From positions 1 through 64,000 of the forward strand of contig CAZAAC010000001.1 of NCBI GenBank assembly GCA_964483155.1: a DNA stretch of 64,000 nt. The letters are read 5' to 3'. The stretch comes from JAAYYM01 sp964483155 (GTDB lineage: Bacteria; Bacillota; Clostridia; Lachnospirales; Lachnospiraceae). A model generated the notes under the pieces. That model did no database searches, was not told the origin of the DNA, and saw nothing but the letters and a program-made list of their open reading frames with translations. The position numbers were made by a program, and so were the translations under genes. Every line of letters starts with the position of its first letter. Position 1 is the first letter of the stretch. This document shows, in pieces, positions 26,143-35,692 of this stretch.

Positions 26143-27432
26143 CTACTCATAACGCAACGCATCGATAGGGTTCATTTTCGCTGCTTTGTTAGCCGGGTAA
26201 TATCCAAAAAATACTCCAATCGTAAGTGAAAATAATAAAGAAATCACGATACTGGCTATAGATGGACTTGCTGCATAACCGAGTGCATCAGCAGCTACGG
26301 CGCCACCTACGACTCCGACTATAACGCCAATTATACCACCTATCAGACAAATTGTCATTGCCTCCACGATAAACTGTAGCCGTATAGAAGAATTTGCTGC
26401 CCCAAGCGCCTTTCTGGTACCTATCTCTTTCGTTCTCTCAGATATGGAAACCAGCATGATATTCATTACACCAATACCACCTACCAATAACGAAATCCCC
26501 GCAATAAAGGCAATCGCAATGGATACTGTAGAGAGCATATCTGTCATAGAGGAAATCATCGACTCCATACTAAATGCACTTATCTGAAAATCTTCATTAT
26601 TGTGATAGTACCGGTCAAAAAATGTTTCTATATTCTCAATAAACGTTTCTGAATCTGTTCCCGTATGGACAACTACTGTAAACTGCTCATATCCAGCAGT
26701 CGTATGCAATTTTTTCTGCAGATTCTTAATTGGAATGTATACCGTAGTAGAAATATCTTCTTCAGATTCTGAAGAAAACCCAGTCGTTTCCTCCTCGTAT
26801 TCATATACACCCACGATTGTAAACTGATAGTACTTTGTCCCAATATCGACTTCGATTGTCTGTCCTATTGCTGATGCATTATCTCCTTCATATAGATTAC
26901 TTACAAACTTATTCGATACAACGGCAACGCCTTTGCCATCTTCTAATGCCTTTTCCGAAAGATTATTGCCCTGCAGAATATTGATTTCATTTGCTGTAAA
27001 GTATCCTTCATTCACACCCAAAACCTCAACATTAGCATAGAGACTTCCCTGTGTCACCTCTCCAGTACCCATCGACGAACTAATGGAAAAGTCCTTTACT
27101 TCATCTGGAAAAGCTTTTGTTAGCTCTTCTAGCATCTCATCCGTAAAATAGTCTTCCTCCGTAGGCGATTTTTGAAAACCTGGTCCTCTGAAGGTCAATC
27201 CGCTTTCTGTAGTCTCTTCCTCGGTAGATGTTTGCTGCAAGCCAACTGTAATATTATTTGCACCCATTGATTCCATCGAACTTGTAATAGAATTTGTAAG
27301 AGAATTACCCACTGTCACAATTGCAATTACGGATCCAATTCCAATGATAATTCCTAACATAGTCAGAAGTGCCCTTGTTTTATTAGCCAGCAATCCCGAA
27401 AGAGCCAGTAATACATTTTCAAAAAATAACAT
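26143..27432 (-). CDS. ABC transporter permease, MacB/YknZ-like
   Basis: 429 residues. TM1 is at about residues 18-42 (TRALLTMLGIIIGIGSVIAI). A large extracytoplasmic MacB_PCD domain spans about 45-300, and three C-terminal TM helices form the FtsX domain (GGIGVMNIMLVSISERTKEIG is the usual coupling segment). It forms an efflux complex with the ATPase and membrane fusion protein encoded upstream. The start overlaps the end of the ATPase gene by 14 bases. Substrates could be antimicrobial peptides or lipids. Confidence 0.9.
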   Translation of the reverse strand: MLFFENVLLALSGLLANKTRALLTMLGIIIGIGSVIAIVTVGNSLTNSITSSMESMGANNITVGLQQTSTEEETTESGLTFRGPGFQKSPTEEDYFTDEMLEELTKAFPDEVKDFSISSSMGTGEVTQGSLYANVEVLGVNEGYFTANEINILQGNNLSEKALEDGKGVAVVSNKFVSNLYEGDNASAIGQTIEVDIGTKYYQFTIVGVYEYEEETTGFSSESEEDISTTVYIPIKNLQKKLHTTAGYEQFTVVVHTGTDSETFIENIETFFDRYYHNNEDFQISAFSMESMISSMTDMLSTVSIAIAFIAGISLLVGGIGVMNIMLVSISERTKEIGTRKALGAANSSIRLQFIVEAMTICLIGGIIGVIVGVVGGAVAADALGYAASPSIASIVISLLFSLTIGVFFGYYPANKAAKMNPIDALRYE

Positions 27433-28138
27433 TACTCTGACTCCCCTTTCTGCTACCAGTAATCAAACCGTCTTTAATTGTAATGATTCTATCTGTTTCT
27501 TCTGCCAATTCATTTGAGTGTGTGATCAGAATCACCGTCTTGCCTTTTTCTCTATTCAATTTGTGAAAAATATCCATTATTAATCGTCCTGTCTGTGAGT
27601 CGAGAGCGCCCGTCGGCTCATCGGCCAATATGATTGCAGGATCATTCGCCATTGCTCTGGCAATCGCCACCCTCTGTTTCTGTCCTCCCGATAATTCATC
27701 TGGTCTGTGAGACGCACGGTCCTCCATCTCAACTATCTTCATAAGCTCCTTTGCTTTTTTTGCGCGTTCCTTGCCTGAAACACCTGCATAAAGCATTGGT
27801 AACTCAACATTCTTAAGGGCAGTTGTTCGTGCTACGAGATTGTATGTCTGAAATACAAATCCAATTTTTTGATTTCGTATTTTCGAGACATCTTTATCCT
27901 TTGATTCGAACACACGAACACCATCCAATTCGTAATCGCCCTCGGTTGGCCGATCCAATGCACCAATAATATTCATAAGCGTTGACTTGCCTGAACCAGA
28001 AGCCCCAACGATAGATACAAACTCGCCTTCACGCACTTGCAAATCCAAACCATGTAGTACTTCCAGTTCGTTAGGTTTACCAATAAAAAACTTCTTTACG
28101 ATATGATTCATATTAATGATTAAATTTTCATTCATCAT
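27419..28138 (-). CDS. ABC transporter ATP-binding protein, MacB/YknY-like
   Basis: 239 residues with Walker A GASGSGKST near residue 42, signature LSGGQKQRVAIARA, Walker B IILADEPTGALD and an H-loop (ITHSN). It powers the permease encoded next. ATGA overlap with the fusion protein gene shows tight coupling. Confidence 0.93.
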   Translation of the reverse strand: MMNENLIINMNHIVKKFFIGKPNELEVLHGLDLQVREGEFVSIVGASGSGKSTLMNIIGALDRPTEGDYELDGVRVFESKDKDVSKIRNQKIGFVFQTYNLVARTTALKNVELPMLYAGVSGKERAKKAKELMKIVEMEDRASHRPDELSGGQKQRVAIARAMANDPAIILADEPTGALDSQTGRLIMDIFHKLNREKGKTVILITHSNELAEETDRIITIKDGLITGSRKGSQSNVIF

Positions 28139-29727
28139 GGCATGCCACCACCGTTTGGTGCAGCACCGCCTCCGCCTGGTGCGCCTCCGCCTCCACCGCC
28201 GATGCTGAATAATGACCCTGTCTCTTCATCGGTTGTTTCAATAGTACCTGCCGCAGTTGGAATTACAATCTTCATTCCCTCATATATTTCATCACTAATA
28301 ATTTGTGTATAATAATCGCTCTCCATACCCACTTCCACAACAATTCCCTGCTGTGTAGCTTCAGGCGTGTAAATAACACTTTCTCCCTCGGCATTTGTTG
28401 ATATCGCATCATATGGAACCGTAAATACGTCTTTTGCCTCATCCACGATAATACTTAATTTTGCTGTCATGCCTAATTTTAATCTATCATCTTCTGTAAG
28501 GATATCCACTGTCACTTCATAGGTCGCACTCGTGCTACTTCCTGTGCTCGCAGTTGCCGTAGGCGATATAAAAGAAATGACACCTTTCAGTTCATCGTCT
28601 CTGGTTGCATCTGTTTTAATTACAACCTCCATGCCTTCTTTTAAGTCACTGATATCATATTCATCTATTTGCGCAGATACTGTATAAGTATCACAGTTCT
28701 GGATGGTCATCATATCACCTTCAATATAGGTATCTCCCGTTTTAACAGATAGAGAAGTTACAACACCACTGATTGGTGCAGTCACTACACAATTTTCCAG
28801 ATTCGTCTGTAAATCTTCCAACTGCTCCTTCAATTCCTCTGTTGAATCTCCCTCAGTAAGTGATGATTTCAAATAGTCTTCATCCGTTCCCTGTAATGTA
28901 TTTGCAACACTCTTTGTGGTCTTTGTCTGCGCCAAGAGTGCATCATCATAGGCATCTTGTGCATTTTTTTCCGCCGTATAGGCACTATATTCAGCATTCT
29001 TCAACTGTGTGATTTCTGCATCAGTAGCACCACTATCTTCTGCTTCCTGCCTCGCTTTCTTTGCATCTCCGTATGCATCGCAGGCATCATACAATTTAAC
29101 CAATGCATCATCAACCGCTGTCTGTGCTTCTGAATAGGTATCCGTCTGCGAACTGTATGTATACAGATATTCGCGATCCGTCGATTGTGCATTGATGGCA
29201 TCTGTTTGTTCGCTTACGCTGATTTTTTCTTCCATTCGTTCGATATTCGTTTTGATATCGGTTTCATCAAATACTGCAACCACTTGTCCCGCCGAAACAG
29301 TATCTCCAACCTCCACAGATACCGAAGATAATTCTGTCTTTGTAAGTGCAGAGGTAATCGTTCTGCTTTCTACACTTTTTACGGTTCCTGTTGTCGTTAT
29401 ACTGACAGTCAAATCACGCTTCTCTACATCAGCAGTCTCTACCTGCGCTTTCTGCATCATCGCAGTCATTCTGTCCTGTTTCGCTTTATAATTAAGAAAA
29501 ATCAATAATGCAATTGCTAAAATGGCAACAATTATGATTGGTATGATACATTTTTTTATAATCCGTAATACTTTTTTGTTCTTTTCAGGATCCTTAACCT
29601 TTATTTTTTTTGCTTTCTCATCATACTTTTCCATGATGAATTCCTGCATATCTGGCACAACCACATTCTGATTTTCTTTTTCTTCCTCACTCTGTAATTT
29701 TGTTTTATTTTTCTTTAACCTGTTCAC
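28135..29727 (-). CDS. HlyD/YknX-type membrane fusion protein of ABC efflux system
   Basis: 530 residues. A cytoplasmic charged N-terminus of about 55 residues precedes one TM helix (IPIIIVAILAIALLIFLNY). A lipoyl/barrel-sandwich domain, a long alpha-helical hairpin (about 165-290) and beta-barrel domains (TAPISGVVTSLSVKTGD, then KEGMEVVIKTDA) follow. The tail is very Gly-rich (GGGGGAPGGGGAAPNGGG). The start is GTG at 29727 after GGAGG; the ATG overlapping it is out of frame. It is the first gene of the three-gene operon. No regulator is adjacent. Confidence 0.88.
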   Translation of the reverse strand: MNRLKKNKTKLQSEEEKENQNVVVPDMQEFIMEKYDEKAKKIKVKDPEKNKKVLRIIKKCIIPIIIVAILAIALLIFLNYKAKQDRMTAMMQKAQVETADVEKRDLTVSITTTGTVKSVESRTITSALTKTELSSVSVEVGDTVSAGQVVAVFDETDIKTNIERMEEKISVSEQTDAINAQSTDREYLYTYSSQTDTYSEAQTAVDDALVKLYDACDAYGDAKKARQEAEDSGATDAEITQLKNAEYSAYTAEKNAQDAYDDALLAQTKTTKSVANTLQGTDEDYLKSSLTEGDSTEELKEQLEDLQTNLENCVVTAPISGVVTSLSVKTGDTYIEGDMMTIQNCDTYTVSAQIDEYDISDLKEGMEVVIKTDATRDDELKGVISFISPTATASTGSSTSATYEVTVDILTEDDRLKLGMTAKLSIIVDEAKDVFTVPYDAISTNAEGESVIYTPEATQQGIVVEVGMESDYYTQIISDEIYEGMKIVIPTAAGTIETTDEETGSLFSIGGGGGGAPGGGGAAPNGGGMP

Positions 29728-29910
29728 ATTACTCCTCCACTTTCATTGTCATCTCCGCATCTGCACCATTTTCATTTCTTATCTTTATGCTATCTTTATA
29801 AGAGAATAAATCGATGACACACATTACTTTAAATCTTACAGGCGAAATGTGAAAAAAGAGTGAACTTATATAAAACAAACTGTGTTACAAAACTGAAATT
29901 AGTCTGAAAA

Positions 29911-29938
29911 AAAGAAGAATTATTGTAAACCAATAATC
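29911..29938 (-). terminator. Terminator after the GH113-like gene
   Basis: On the minus strand ATTATTG and CAATAAT pair across a five-base loop, and TCTTCTTTTTTTC follows. It lies just past the stop of the mannanase-like gene at 29953. The rest of the gap 29728-29952 is AT-rich and shows no gene. Confidence 0.65.
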
Positions 29939-29952
29939 CCTCATATCTTCTA

Positions 29953-30882
29953 TCATTTTCTCAGGTAATATTCCTTTATTATTGCTTCCGCGGGTTTTCC
30001 ATAAATATCATACTTTGCATTTGAGGACGATGCTGCCAATGCATAGAGCTTTGCAGACCAATCCCATACCCCATAACCTCTGACCCAGTCACGCTTATCA
30101 CATGCTTCAAACATCGCACGATACCAATCTGCCTGCTCACTTAAACTTGTTTTTCCCTGTAGCATCCAGCTGTTTGGTACCTTAGAGGAACCCTCAACAG
30201 ACATACAACCGGCTTCTGCAAAAAAGAACGGTTTTTGAAATGCTTTTACTACTTTTTCGATTCGATCCAGTTCCTCATCCCAGTCTTCCAATGGATAATA
30301 GCCACTGGAAGAAATCACATCTACACAATCCCACCACGCCACATTATCTTCATGATACTTATCAGTATTATAGGAAATTAATCCATGATAGACTTCTCTG
30401 ACATCTTTGACTAATTTACGCCACTCTGCCTCCCTATGTTCTGCCATCACCATTTCACAGCCGACAATAAACATATCACATTTCTCTGCTTCTGCAATCT
30501 TCGCAAAATGTAGTTGAAAATCAGTATAAGAAGCAAACCAATTTCTCCATTGGGGTTCACAATGCACATCTTTGTCAAAAAAATTAATATATGCGCGCCA
30601 AGTACCGTTTTTACAATTAACAGCTGGCTTTAATATGACTTTCAGTTTGAGCTCTTTCGCATAATGAATTATTTTTATCAATTCCTCATCCGTGACAGAT
30701 GCTTTTGATGCATAATCTATCTCTTCAGATTGCGCCGTCTCCTGTAATCCATTTGGCACAAGAATAATGTGACTCGCTCCAGTCCTCTCTTTTAAGTTTC
30801 GAAGACTCTCATAGGTCTCTTCTCTATTTAGGCTATCCCTGCAGGCAAAGGCTGCAAACGTAATCCCTTTTACGAATTCCAT
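29953..30882 (-). CDS. Glycoside hydrolase, GH113-like (mannanase type)
   Basis: About 309 residues from the ATG at 30882, chosen for AGAGG nine bases upstream (ATG at 30891 and 30927 are in frame). The TIM-barrel sequence has VGCEM with a candidate acid/base Glu143 and FFAEAGC with a candidate nucleophile Glu223, as in GH113 endo-mannanases. No signal peptide is present, so it would act inside the cell on imported oligosaccharides. It is divergent from an AraC regulator 89-134 bases away. The family call is from motif memory; another clan GH-A family is possible. Confidence 0.7.
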   Translation of the reverse strand: MEFVKGITFAAFACRDSLNREETYESLRNLKERTGASHIILVPNGLQETAQSEEIDYASKASVTDEELIKIIHYAKELKLKVILKPAVNCKNGTWRAYINFFDKDVHCEPQWRNWFASYTDFQLHFAKIAEAEKCDMFIVGCEMVMAEHREAEWRKLVKDVREVYHGLISYNTDKYHEDNVAWWDCVDVISSSGYYPLEDWDEELDRIEKVVKAFQKPFFFAEAGCMSVEGSSKVPNSWMLQGKTSLSEQADWYRAMFEACDKRDWVRGYGVWDWSAKLYALAASSSNAKYDIYGKPAEAIIKEYYLRK

Positions 30883-31016
30883 ACTTCTCATCCTCTTTCC
30901 TAATCCATCATGTTTCTTATTATTCAACTTTATTATACACTATCGTTTTAGAATATTACATGCTATAATAATCAGACATAAAAATAGTATAAATCTATTT
31001 TACGGAGAGATATAGT

Positions 31017-31895
31017 ATGCAATATTTATTTGAAAACGGTGACATTTTAAATTCTCCATACGAAGCATTCCTGGCAGACTCCTCTGTTGGCGTTTTTCCA
31101 GTACGCCCACACTGGCACTACTTCACAGAGGTTCTTTTTATGTTAGAGGGTACCGCGCTAGTAGAATGCGATGGAAAGACTTATTCTGTTGAACCCGAGG
31201 AGTTAATTCTTTTTCATCCGAAATCTATTCACTCTGTTTGCAGTACCTCGAAAGAGCCCCTACGATATGCGGTATTAAAATTTGATGCCAATATATTATC
31301 TGTTGGCAATAGTTATACGCCTAAAATAAGCGCCATATTGGAGAGCGCTCGTAATAGTGATTGTGCGCATATCCATTTTAAAGAAATAAATCTTTTTAAT
31401 ATGCATATGAAGGAACGCTTTTTAGATTGTATTCATGAATTATCAGAACGAAATTATGGATATGATATTAAAGTCCATTCTCAACTATGTAACATGATGG
31501 TCTGTCTAATTCGGCTATGGCGCGATAATGGTTTTAATACTGATAAGTCATTCATTGTATCAGGAAATGATGAAAGTACCCTTAATAATATTACTGAATA
31601 TATTGATCAACACTCTGATGAGCTCCTTCGTGTGGAGGACCTGGCAAAACGCTGTAGTATGAGCTACTCCTATTTTGCCAAAAACTTTAAAGCACTGTAT
31701 AACAAATCATGTAAAGAATATATTGAGTTTGTCAGGATATGCAAGGCTGATGATATGCTTTTGTTTACCGATTTTAATCTGAATTACATTAGTCAAGAAA
31801 CCGGCTTTACAGACTGCAGTCATTTTATCAAAACATATAAGAAATTAAAAGGCATCACACCAAAACAGCGACGCCTAAAATATCAGCTTACCTGA
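31017..31895 (+). CDS. AraC family transcriptional regulator
   Basis: 292 residues. A cupin-type sensor domain (residues about 15-95, with RPHWHYFTEVLFMLEG and LILFHPKSIHS) precedes a C-terminal double HTH (about 190-290: LRVEDLAKRCSMSYSYFAKNF and YISQETGFTDCSHFIKTYKK). CGGAGAG lies before the ATG. It is divergent from the GH113-like gene and probably senses a sugar and controls it. Confidence 0.88.
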   Translation: MQYLFENGDILNSPYEAFLADSSVGVFPVRPHWHYFTEVLFMLEGTALVECDGKTYSVEPEELILFHPKSIHSVCSTSKEPLRYAVLKFDANILSVGNSYTPKISAILESARNSDCAHIHFKEINLFNMHMKERFLDCIHELSERNYGYDIKVHSQLCNMMVCLIRLWRDNGFNTDKSFIVSGNDESTLNNITEYIDQHSDELLRVEDLAKRCSMSYSYFAKNFKALYNKSCKEYIEFVRICKADDMLLFTDFNLNYISQETGFTDCSHFIKTYKKLKGITPKQRRLKYQLT

Positions 31896-31913
31896 TAACA
31901 CTTTTTTCCCTTT

Positions 31914-32882
31914 TCATTCTTTACCAAGGCTATCTGCACTTCCCTGATAAATTCCTCTCGCTCTCAATTCCTTGTGAATTGTATTTAACACATTTTTCTT
32001 ATTTCCACTCCATTTTGGTTCCATAAGCAATCTTTTGGGACCATCTCCTGTTATTCTGTGAATCACAATCTTAGGAGAAAGATGTGCTATTATATCGCAC
32101 AGAATATCTGCATATTCTGTAAGCGTAAATATTTGAAATGGATTCTCCTCATACATTTTTGCTAAATCTGTATTTTTTAATATATGTAACAGTTGTAATT
32201 TGACTCCTTGTATCTCTTGGCGATTTAAATATAAAATCGAAGCAAGCATTTGCGCCTTTGTTTCTCCTGGCAACCCCAAAATCAAATGAACAATGATATC
32301 CAGCCCTTCTTTACGAATTCTACCTACCGCCTCTTCAAAACATACTAAGTCATACCCGCGTCTTATCATCTTTGCTGTATTTTCATGTATCGTCTGTAAT
32401 CCCAATTCTATCCAAACTGGCTTAATCAGATTTAATTGTGCAAGTAGCTCTATTACTTCATCTGACACGCAATCTGGTCTTGTTGCAATGGAAAGACCCA
32501 CAATATCCGGATGTTCTATTGCCTGCATAAAAATTTCACGCAAATACTCCGCCGATGCATATGTATTTGTATATGCCTGAAAATATGCTATATATTTCCG
32601 TCCTGTCTGTTTCCCAGATAATAGAAGCCTAGCCTGTTCTATCTGTACTCCAATATTAGACCAGGTTGCCCGATTGGATTGCACGGGTAAAATTGCAGGT
32701 GTAAATTCACCGCTTCCGCCTTCACTACAAAAAATGCAGCCTCGCGTATCAAGTGTCCCGTCTCTGTTTGGACAAGTCATGCCACCATTTAACGATACTT
32801 TATATACTTTTTCACCATATTGATTCTTCAAATAACTGTCTAAAGAATAGTAGGGCTTATCACCCCATTGCCTTTGTTCCAT
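31914..32882 (-). CDS. TIGR01212 family radical SAM protein (YhcC-like)
   Basis: About 322 residues. The radical SAM cysteines are in TCPNRDGT...GCIFCSEGG, a spacing of the first Cys typical of this family rather than the usual CxxxCxxC. The ATG at 32882 with GGGTGG six bases upstream is preferred over the GTG at 32891. The family's reaction is unknown in the sequence; members have been linked to tRNA modification. The convergent AraC gene ends 18 bases away. Confidence 0.85.
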   Translation of the reverse strand: MEQRQWGDKPYYSLDSYLKNQYGEKVYKVSLNGGMTCPNRDGTLDTRGCIFCSEGGSGEFTPAILPVQSNRATWSNIGVQIEQARLLLSGKQTGRKYIAYFQAYTNTYASAEYLREIFMQAIEHPDIVGLSIATRPDCVSDEVIELLAQLNLIKPVWIELGLQTIHENTAKMIRRGYDLVCFEEAVGRIRKEGLDIIVHLILGLPGETKAQMLASILYLNRQEIQGVKLQLLHILKNTDLAKMYEENPFQIFTLTEYADILCDIIAHLSPKIVIHRITGDGPKRLLMEPKWSGNKKNVLNTIHKELRARGIYQGSADSLGKE

Positions 32883-32907
32883 TTGCACCACCCGTCCTTT
32901 ATAAACA

Positions 32908-32937
32908 GAAAGCCTCGGAGATTTTATTCTCCGAGGC
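32908..32937 (-). terminator. Rho-independent terminator of tRNA-Arg
   Basis: Arms GCCTCGGAGA (32912-32921) and TCTCCGAGGC (32928-32937) pair perfectly around a six-base loop. On the minus strand TTTCTGTTT follows. It ends the tRNA transcript 13 bases past the tRNA. Confidence 0.9.
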
Positions 32938-32950
32938 CACTTACATCATA

Positions 32951-33024
32951 CGTGCGCGACAAGATTCGAACTCGCGACCTTCTGGTCCGTAGCCAGACGC
33001 TCTATCCAGCTGAGCTACGCGCAC
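32951..33024 (-). tRNA. tRNA-Arg (anticodon ACG)
   Basis: A 74-base cloverleaf. Acceptor arms GTGCGCG/CGCGCAC, D arm with AGCTCAGCTGGATAGAGC, anticodon stem TCTGG/CCAGA around loop CTACGGA (anticodon ACG), and T loop TTCGAAT. The discriminator is G, and CCA is not encoded. A34 would be modified to inosine to read CGN codons. Confidence 0.97.
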
Positions 33025-33056
33025 TTATACCCTTACTGTGTTTTACAACGAATGTA

Positions 33057-33085
33057 ATTTTATCATAATCATTGTAGCAAGTCAA
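33057..33085 (-). promoter_or_regulatory. Promoter of tRNA-Arg
   Basis: On the minus strand TTGACT (33080-33085) and TAAAAT (33057-33062) are exactly 17 bases apart, with the tRNA 5' end 33 bases below the -10. Confidence 0.6.
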
Positions 33086-33125
33086 GCCACTAGTCTAAAT
33101 TCGCTCCTCTACTTCAAATAGCAAC

Positions 33126-34682
33126 TCAATCAGAGCATAGCTCTGTTTGGGATTCAAAAACCATGGTACGGTTTCTACCAGCATGCTTTGCCGCATACAT
33201 TGCTTGATCTGCCTGATTGATTAGCTCCTCTATACCTTCTGTCTGCTCATTTAATTCAGCTACTCCGATACTGACTGTTACCATCACCTTTTGCGTGTCA
33301 AACTCGAACTGCTTTTGTTCTACCGCTTTTCTAAATTCCTCTGCTTTTTTATATGCCACCCTGGCATCTGTATTGAGCATTGCGACATTAAACTCTTCTC
33401 CTCCCATGCGACCCAGAATATCTGTACCACGAAATACCGTCATCAGCATTTTAGAAAACTCACTAATTACAATATCTCCTGCCTGATGTCCATATGCATC
33501 GTTAATCTTTTTAAAACAATCTATATCTAACATAAGAACACATAAGGACTCCTGATAACGTCGTGCACGCTCATACACTTCTTGCACACATTCATTAAAT
33601 CTTCTCCTATTATTTAGATGACTAAGTTCATCCATATTGGCTAATTCCATAAGGCGATGCTTTAATTGCTCTCTTTCTGTTACATCATCAAGTTTGACAA
33701 GAAGTCCTATCGTTTCCTCTTTATCGCAAAACTCTTTTATATTGATATCTACATAACACTTTTTCCCCTGCATCACAAAACAAAAAACTTTATTTTCCAA
33801 TCGCATGATACTCTCAAAGATATCTGGCTGATCCTTTAATAAAACATCTAACTGTTCCTCTCTGACCTGAACATGAAACCATTGAAAAAAAGAAATACTT
33901 GCCTGATTGAAATCTACTACTCGATTAAATTGATTGAGTAATATTAAACCTGATGTACTATCTTCAAATACTCTTTCTCTGGCCAGCATTTTAATTTCCA
34001 GGAAATTGTAACGCGTTAACGCCAGATTAATCAATAAAATGCAGGGCGGTAAAACAAGTGCTGTATAGTCTATCCCTATTCCCCCGATATTTAATGTAAC
34101 CAAAAGCAATGAGATGTAAGGTAACACCGCTGCAAATAGCAATAATCTGAATTGCATTTTCTTATCACCTCTACTCGTTCTATAACGCTGAAAATAGAAT
34201 AGAGATGATAGCACTAAAGCAATTAGTACATAAATCATTTGTACGACATACCAGGGTCCTTTCGTCAACAACATCAGTTCTGTATTCCTAAAAGATTGAA
34301 GTTCAATACGGCTATAATAAAGATGATGCCAATTATTAGTCAGGCGCATAAAAAATGTTAGGCAAGGAATGAAAAAGATTATAATTCTTCCACCCAAACA
34401 CAAAAATTTTTCCTTACCCGTAGAAAGCATACATACAACCAGCCACAGTGCAGGAAAAAAAGGAATTCCAAAATACTGAATCTGATTCCAGAAAAGCATT
34501 TGTTTCAGAAAACTGCAATTGATTTCCATCAGGTATCCTAGCAAATAAATCTGAAGTACAAGACTAAGTATCCCGAACACCTTCGAAGATATTGATTTCC
34601 CATTCATATAGGAATATACGAACATAAAAGAAAGAAGCATGACACCAATGAACAGATAAATACTTATAATTATACTAATCAT
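33126..34682 (-). CDS. Membrane diguanylate cyclase (7TM-PAS-GGDEF)
   Basis: 518 residues. Seven hydrophobic segments fill residues 1-220, like the histidine-kinase 7TM sensor domain. A PAS-like domain (about 235-345, DSTSGLILLNQFNRVV onward) follows. The GGDEF domain (about 350-510) has the active-site variant GGEEF in GRMGGEEFNVAM and a LDIDCFKKIND metal site. The RxxD inhibitory site cannot be clearly assigned. It makes c-di-GMP in response to an unknown membrane or extracellular signal. It lies alone, with the PanE-like gene next upstream. Confidence 0.88.
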   Translation of the reverse strand: MISIIISIYLFIGVMLLSFMFVYSYMNGKSISSKVFGILSLVLQIYLLGYLMEINCSFLKQMLFWNQIQYFGIPFFPALWLVVCMLSTGKEKFLCLGGRIIIFFIPCLTFFMRLTNNWHHLYYSRIELQSFRNTELMLLTKGPWYVVQMIYVLIALVLSSLFYFQRYRTSRGDKKMQFRLLLFAAVLPYISLLLVTLNIGGIGIDYTALVLPPCILLINLALTRYNFLEIKMLARERVFEDSTSGLILLNQFNRVVDFNQASISFFQWFHVQVREEQLDVLLKDQPDIFESIMRLENKVFCFVMQGKKCYVDINIKEFCDKEETIGLLVKLDDVTEREQLKHRLMELANMDELSHLNNRRRFNECVQEVYERARRYQESLCVLMLDIDCFKKINDAYGHQAGDIVISEFSKMLMTVFRGTDILGRMGGEEFNVAMLNTDARVAYKKAEEFRKAVEQKQFEFDTQKVMVTVSIGVAELNEQTEGIEELINQADQAMYAAKHAGRNRTMVFESQTELCSD

Positions 34683-34715
34683 TTATGACTCCTTTTTAAA
34701 AGCGTTCTTATTGTA

Positions 34716-35669
34716 TCAGATATTCATTCCATGAATAAGACCTGCATTCTTGTCTTCTAAAACTCTAATCGCATGGTATAAAAATTCATTCACAGGCGTT
34801 TCTATCCCTGCTTCTTTTCCTAATCGCATTACTGTGCCTGCAAACATATCCACTTCTGTCTTTCTACCAGCCTTTATATCTTGTAATGTTGATGGCATGC
34901 CATCAGCATTTATCTTCTTAAGTCGCTCCCCTTGCAGTCTGATATCTTCTTCACCAAGTGCGATACCTCTCTTATTGGCAATCGCAACTACTTCCCTCAT
35001 TGCCATTTCACGTAAGCGATTTGCATGCTCATTGCCATGCCATGCACCAAAAGGAATGTCAAGTACTGCCGCTGTCTGGTTCTCTGCTACATTACACATA
35101 AATTTATGCCATAATGCAAAGATCATATCCGTTTGAATCACCGATTTAATGCCAGCTTTGTCAAATAATGCTTTCACAGCTTTCACAGATTCTGAATACC
35201 TACCAGCTATATTTGTCTTATCTCCATACTCAATATGTGCAACAGAGGGATTAAATTTTATACTATTTTCTGTTGCTGTAACGCTTACGCGTGCAAGTGA
35301 ATATAGCAAATTCTCATAACCATATTTTTCTGCCACAATATCTTCGCTTTCAATACCATTAAGAGGCGCCATAATAATAGTAGCAGGTCCAATTTGATTT
35401 CTAATATCCTCAATTGCCTTCCTCAGTGAAGTGAACTTAGTGATTATTATAGCTAAATCTGCATATCCGCTCTCCTCTTCTGGATCTACCACATGAAAAC
35501 GATAGGGACTATCATTGATTATGATACCCTTGTTTTCTAACCTTGACTTACGGGCACCGCCTGCAATAATACGCAGATTTTCGAAACCAACTACCCCCTG
35601 CAGTCCCGATGCCAGATATCCTCCGATTCCTCCAAGTCCAATTAATGCTACTGTTTTTATTTCTTTCAT
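34716..35669 (-). CDS. 2-dehydropantoate 2-reductase family protein (ApbA/PanE)
   Basis: 317 residues. The N-terminal NADP motif GLGGIGGYLA and the C-terminal domain with KFMCNVAENQTAAVLDIP and MPSTLQDIKAGRKTEVDMFAG (conserved catalytic Lys, Asn, and Ser/Glu region) fit the ketopantoate reductase family. It may reduce ketopantoate for pantothenate synthesis. No panB or panC is nearby, so another 2-keto acid substrate is possible. It is followed by a diguanylate cyclase gene after 33 bases. Confidence 0.85.
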   Translation of the reverse strand: MKEIKTVALIGLGGIGGYLASGLQGVVGFENLRIIAGGARKSRLENKGIIINDSPYRFHVVDPEEESGYADLAIIITKFTSLRKAIEDIRNQIGPATIIMAPLNGIESEDIVAEKYGYENLLYSLARVSVTATENSIKFNPSVAHIEYGDKTNIAGRYSESVKAVKALFDKAGIKSVIQTDMIFALWHKFMCNVAENQTAAVLDIPFGAWHGNEHANRLREMAMREVVAIANKRGIALGEEDIRLQGERLKKINADGMPSTLQDIKAGRKTEVDMFAGTVMRLGKEAGIETPVNEFLYHAIRVLEDKNAGLIHGMNI

Positions 35670-35692
35670 GCTTATTTATACCTCACTTTACA

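Noticed and set aside
32951..33024. tRNA-Arg as an integration site for a mobile element
   Set aside because: No integrase and no duplicated tRNA 3' end were found on either side within the window.
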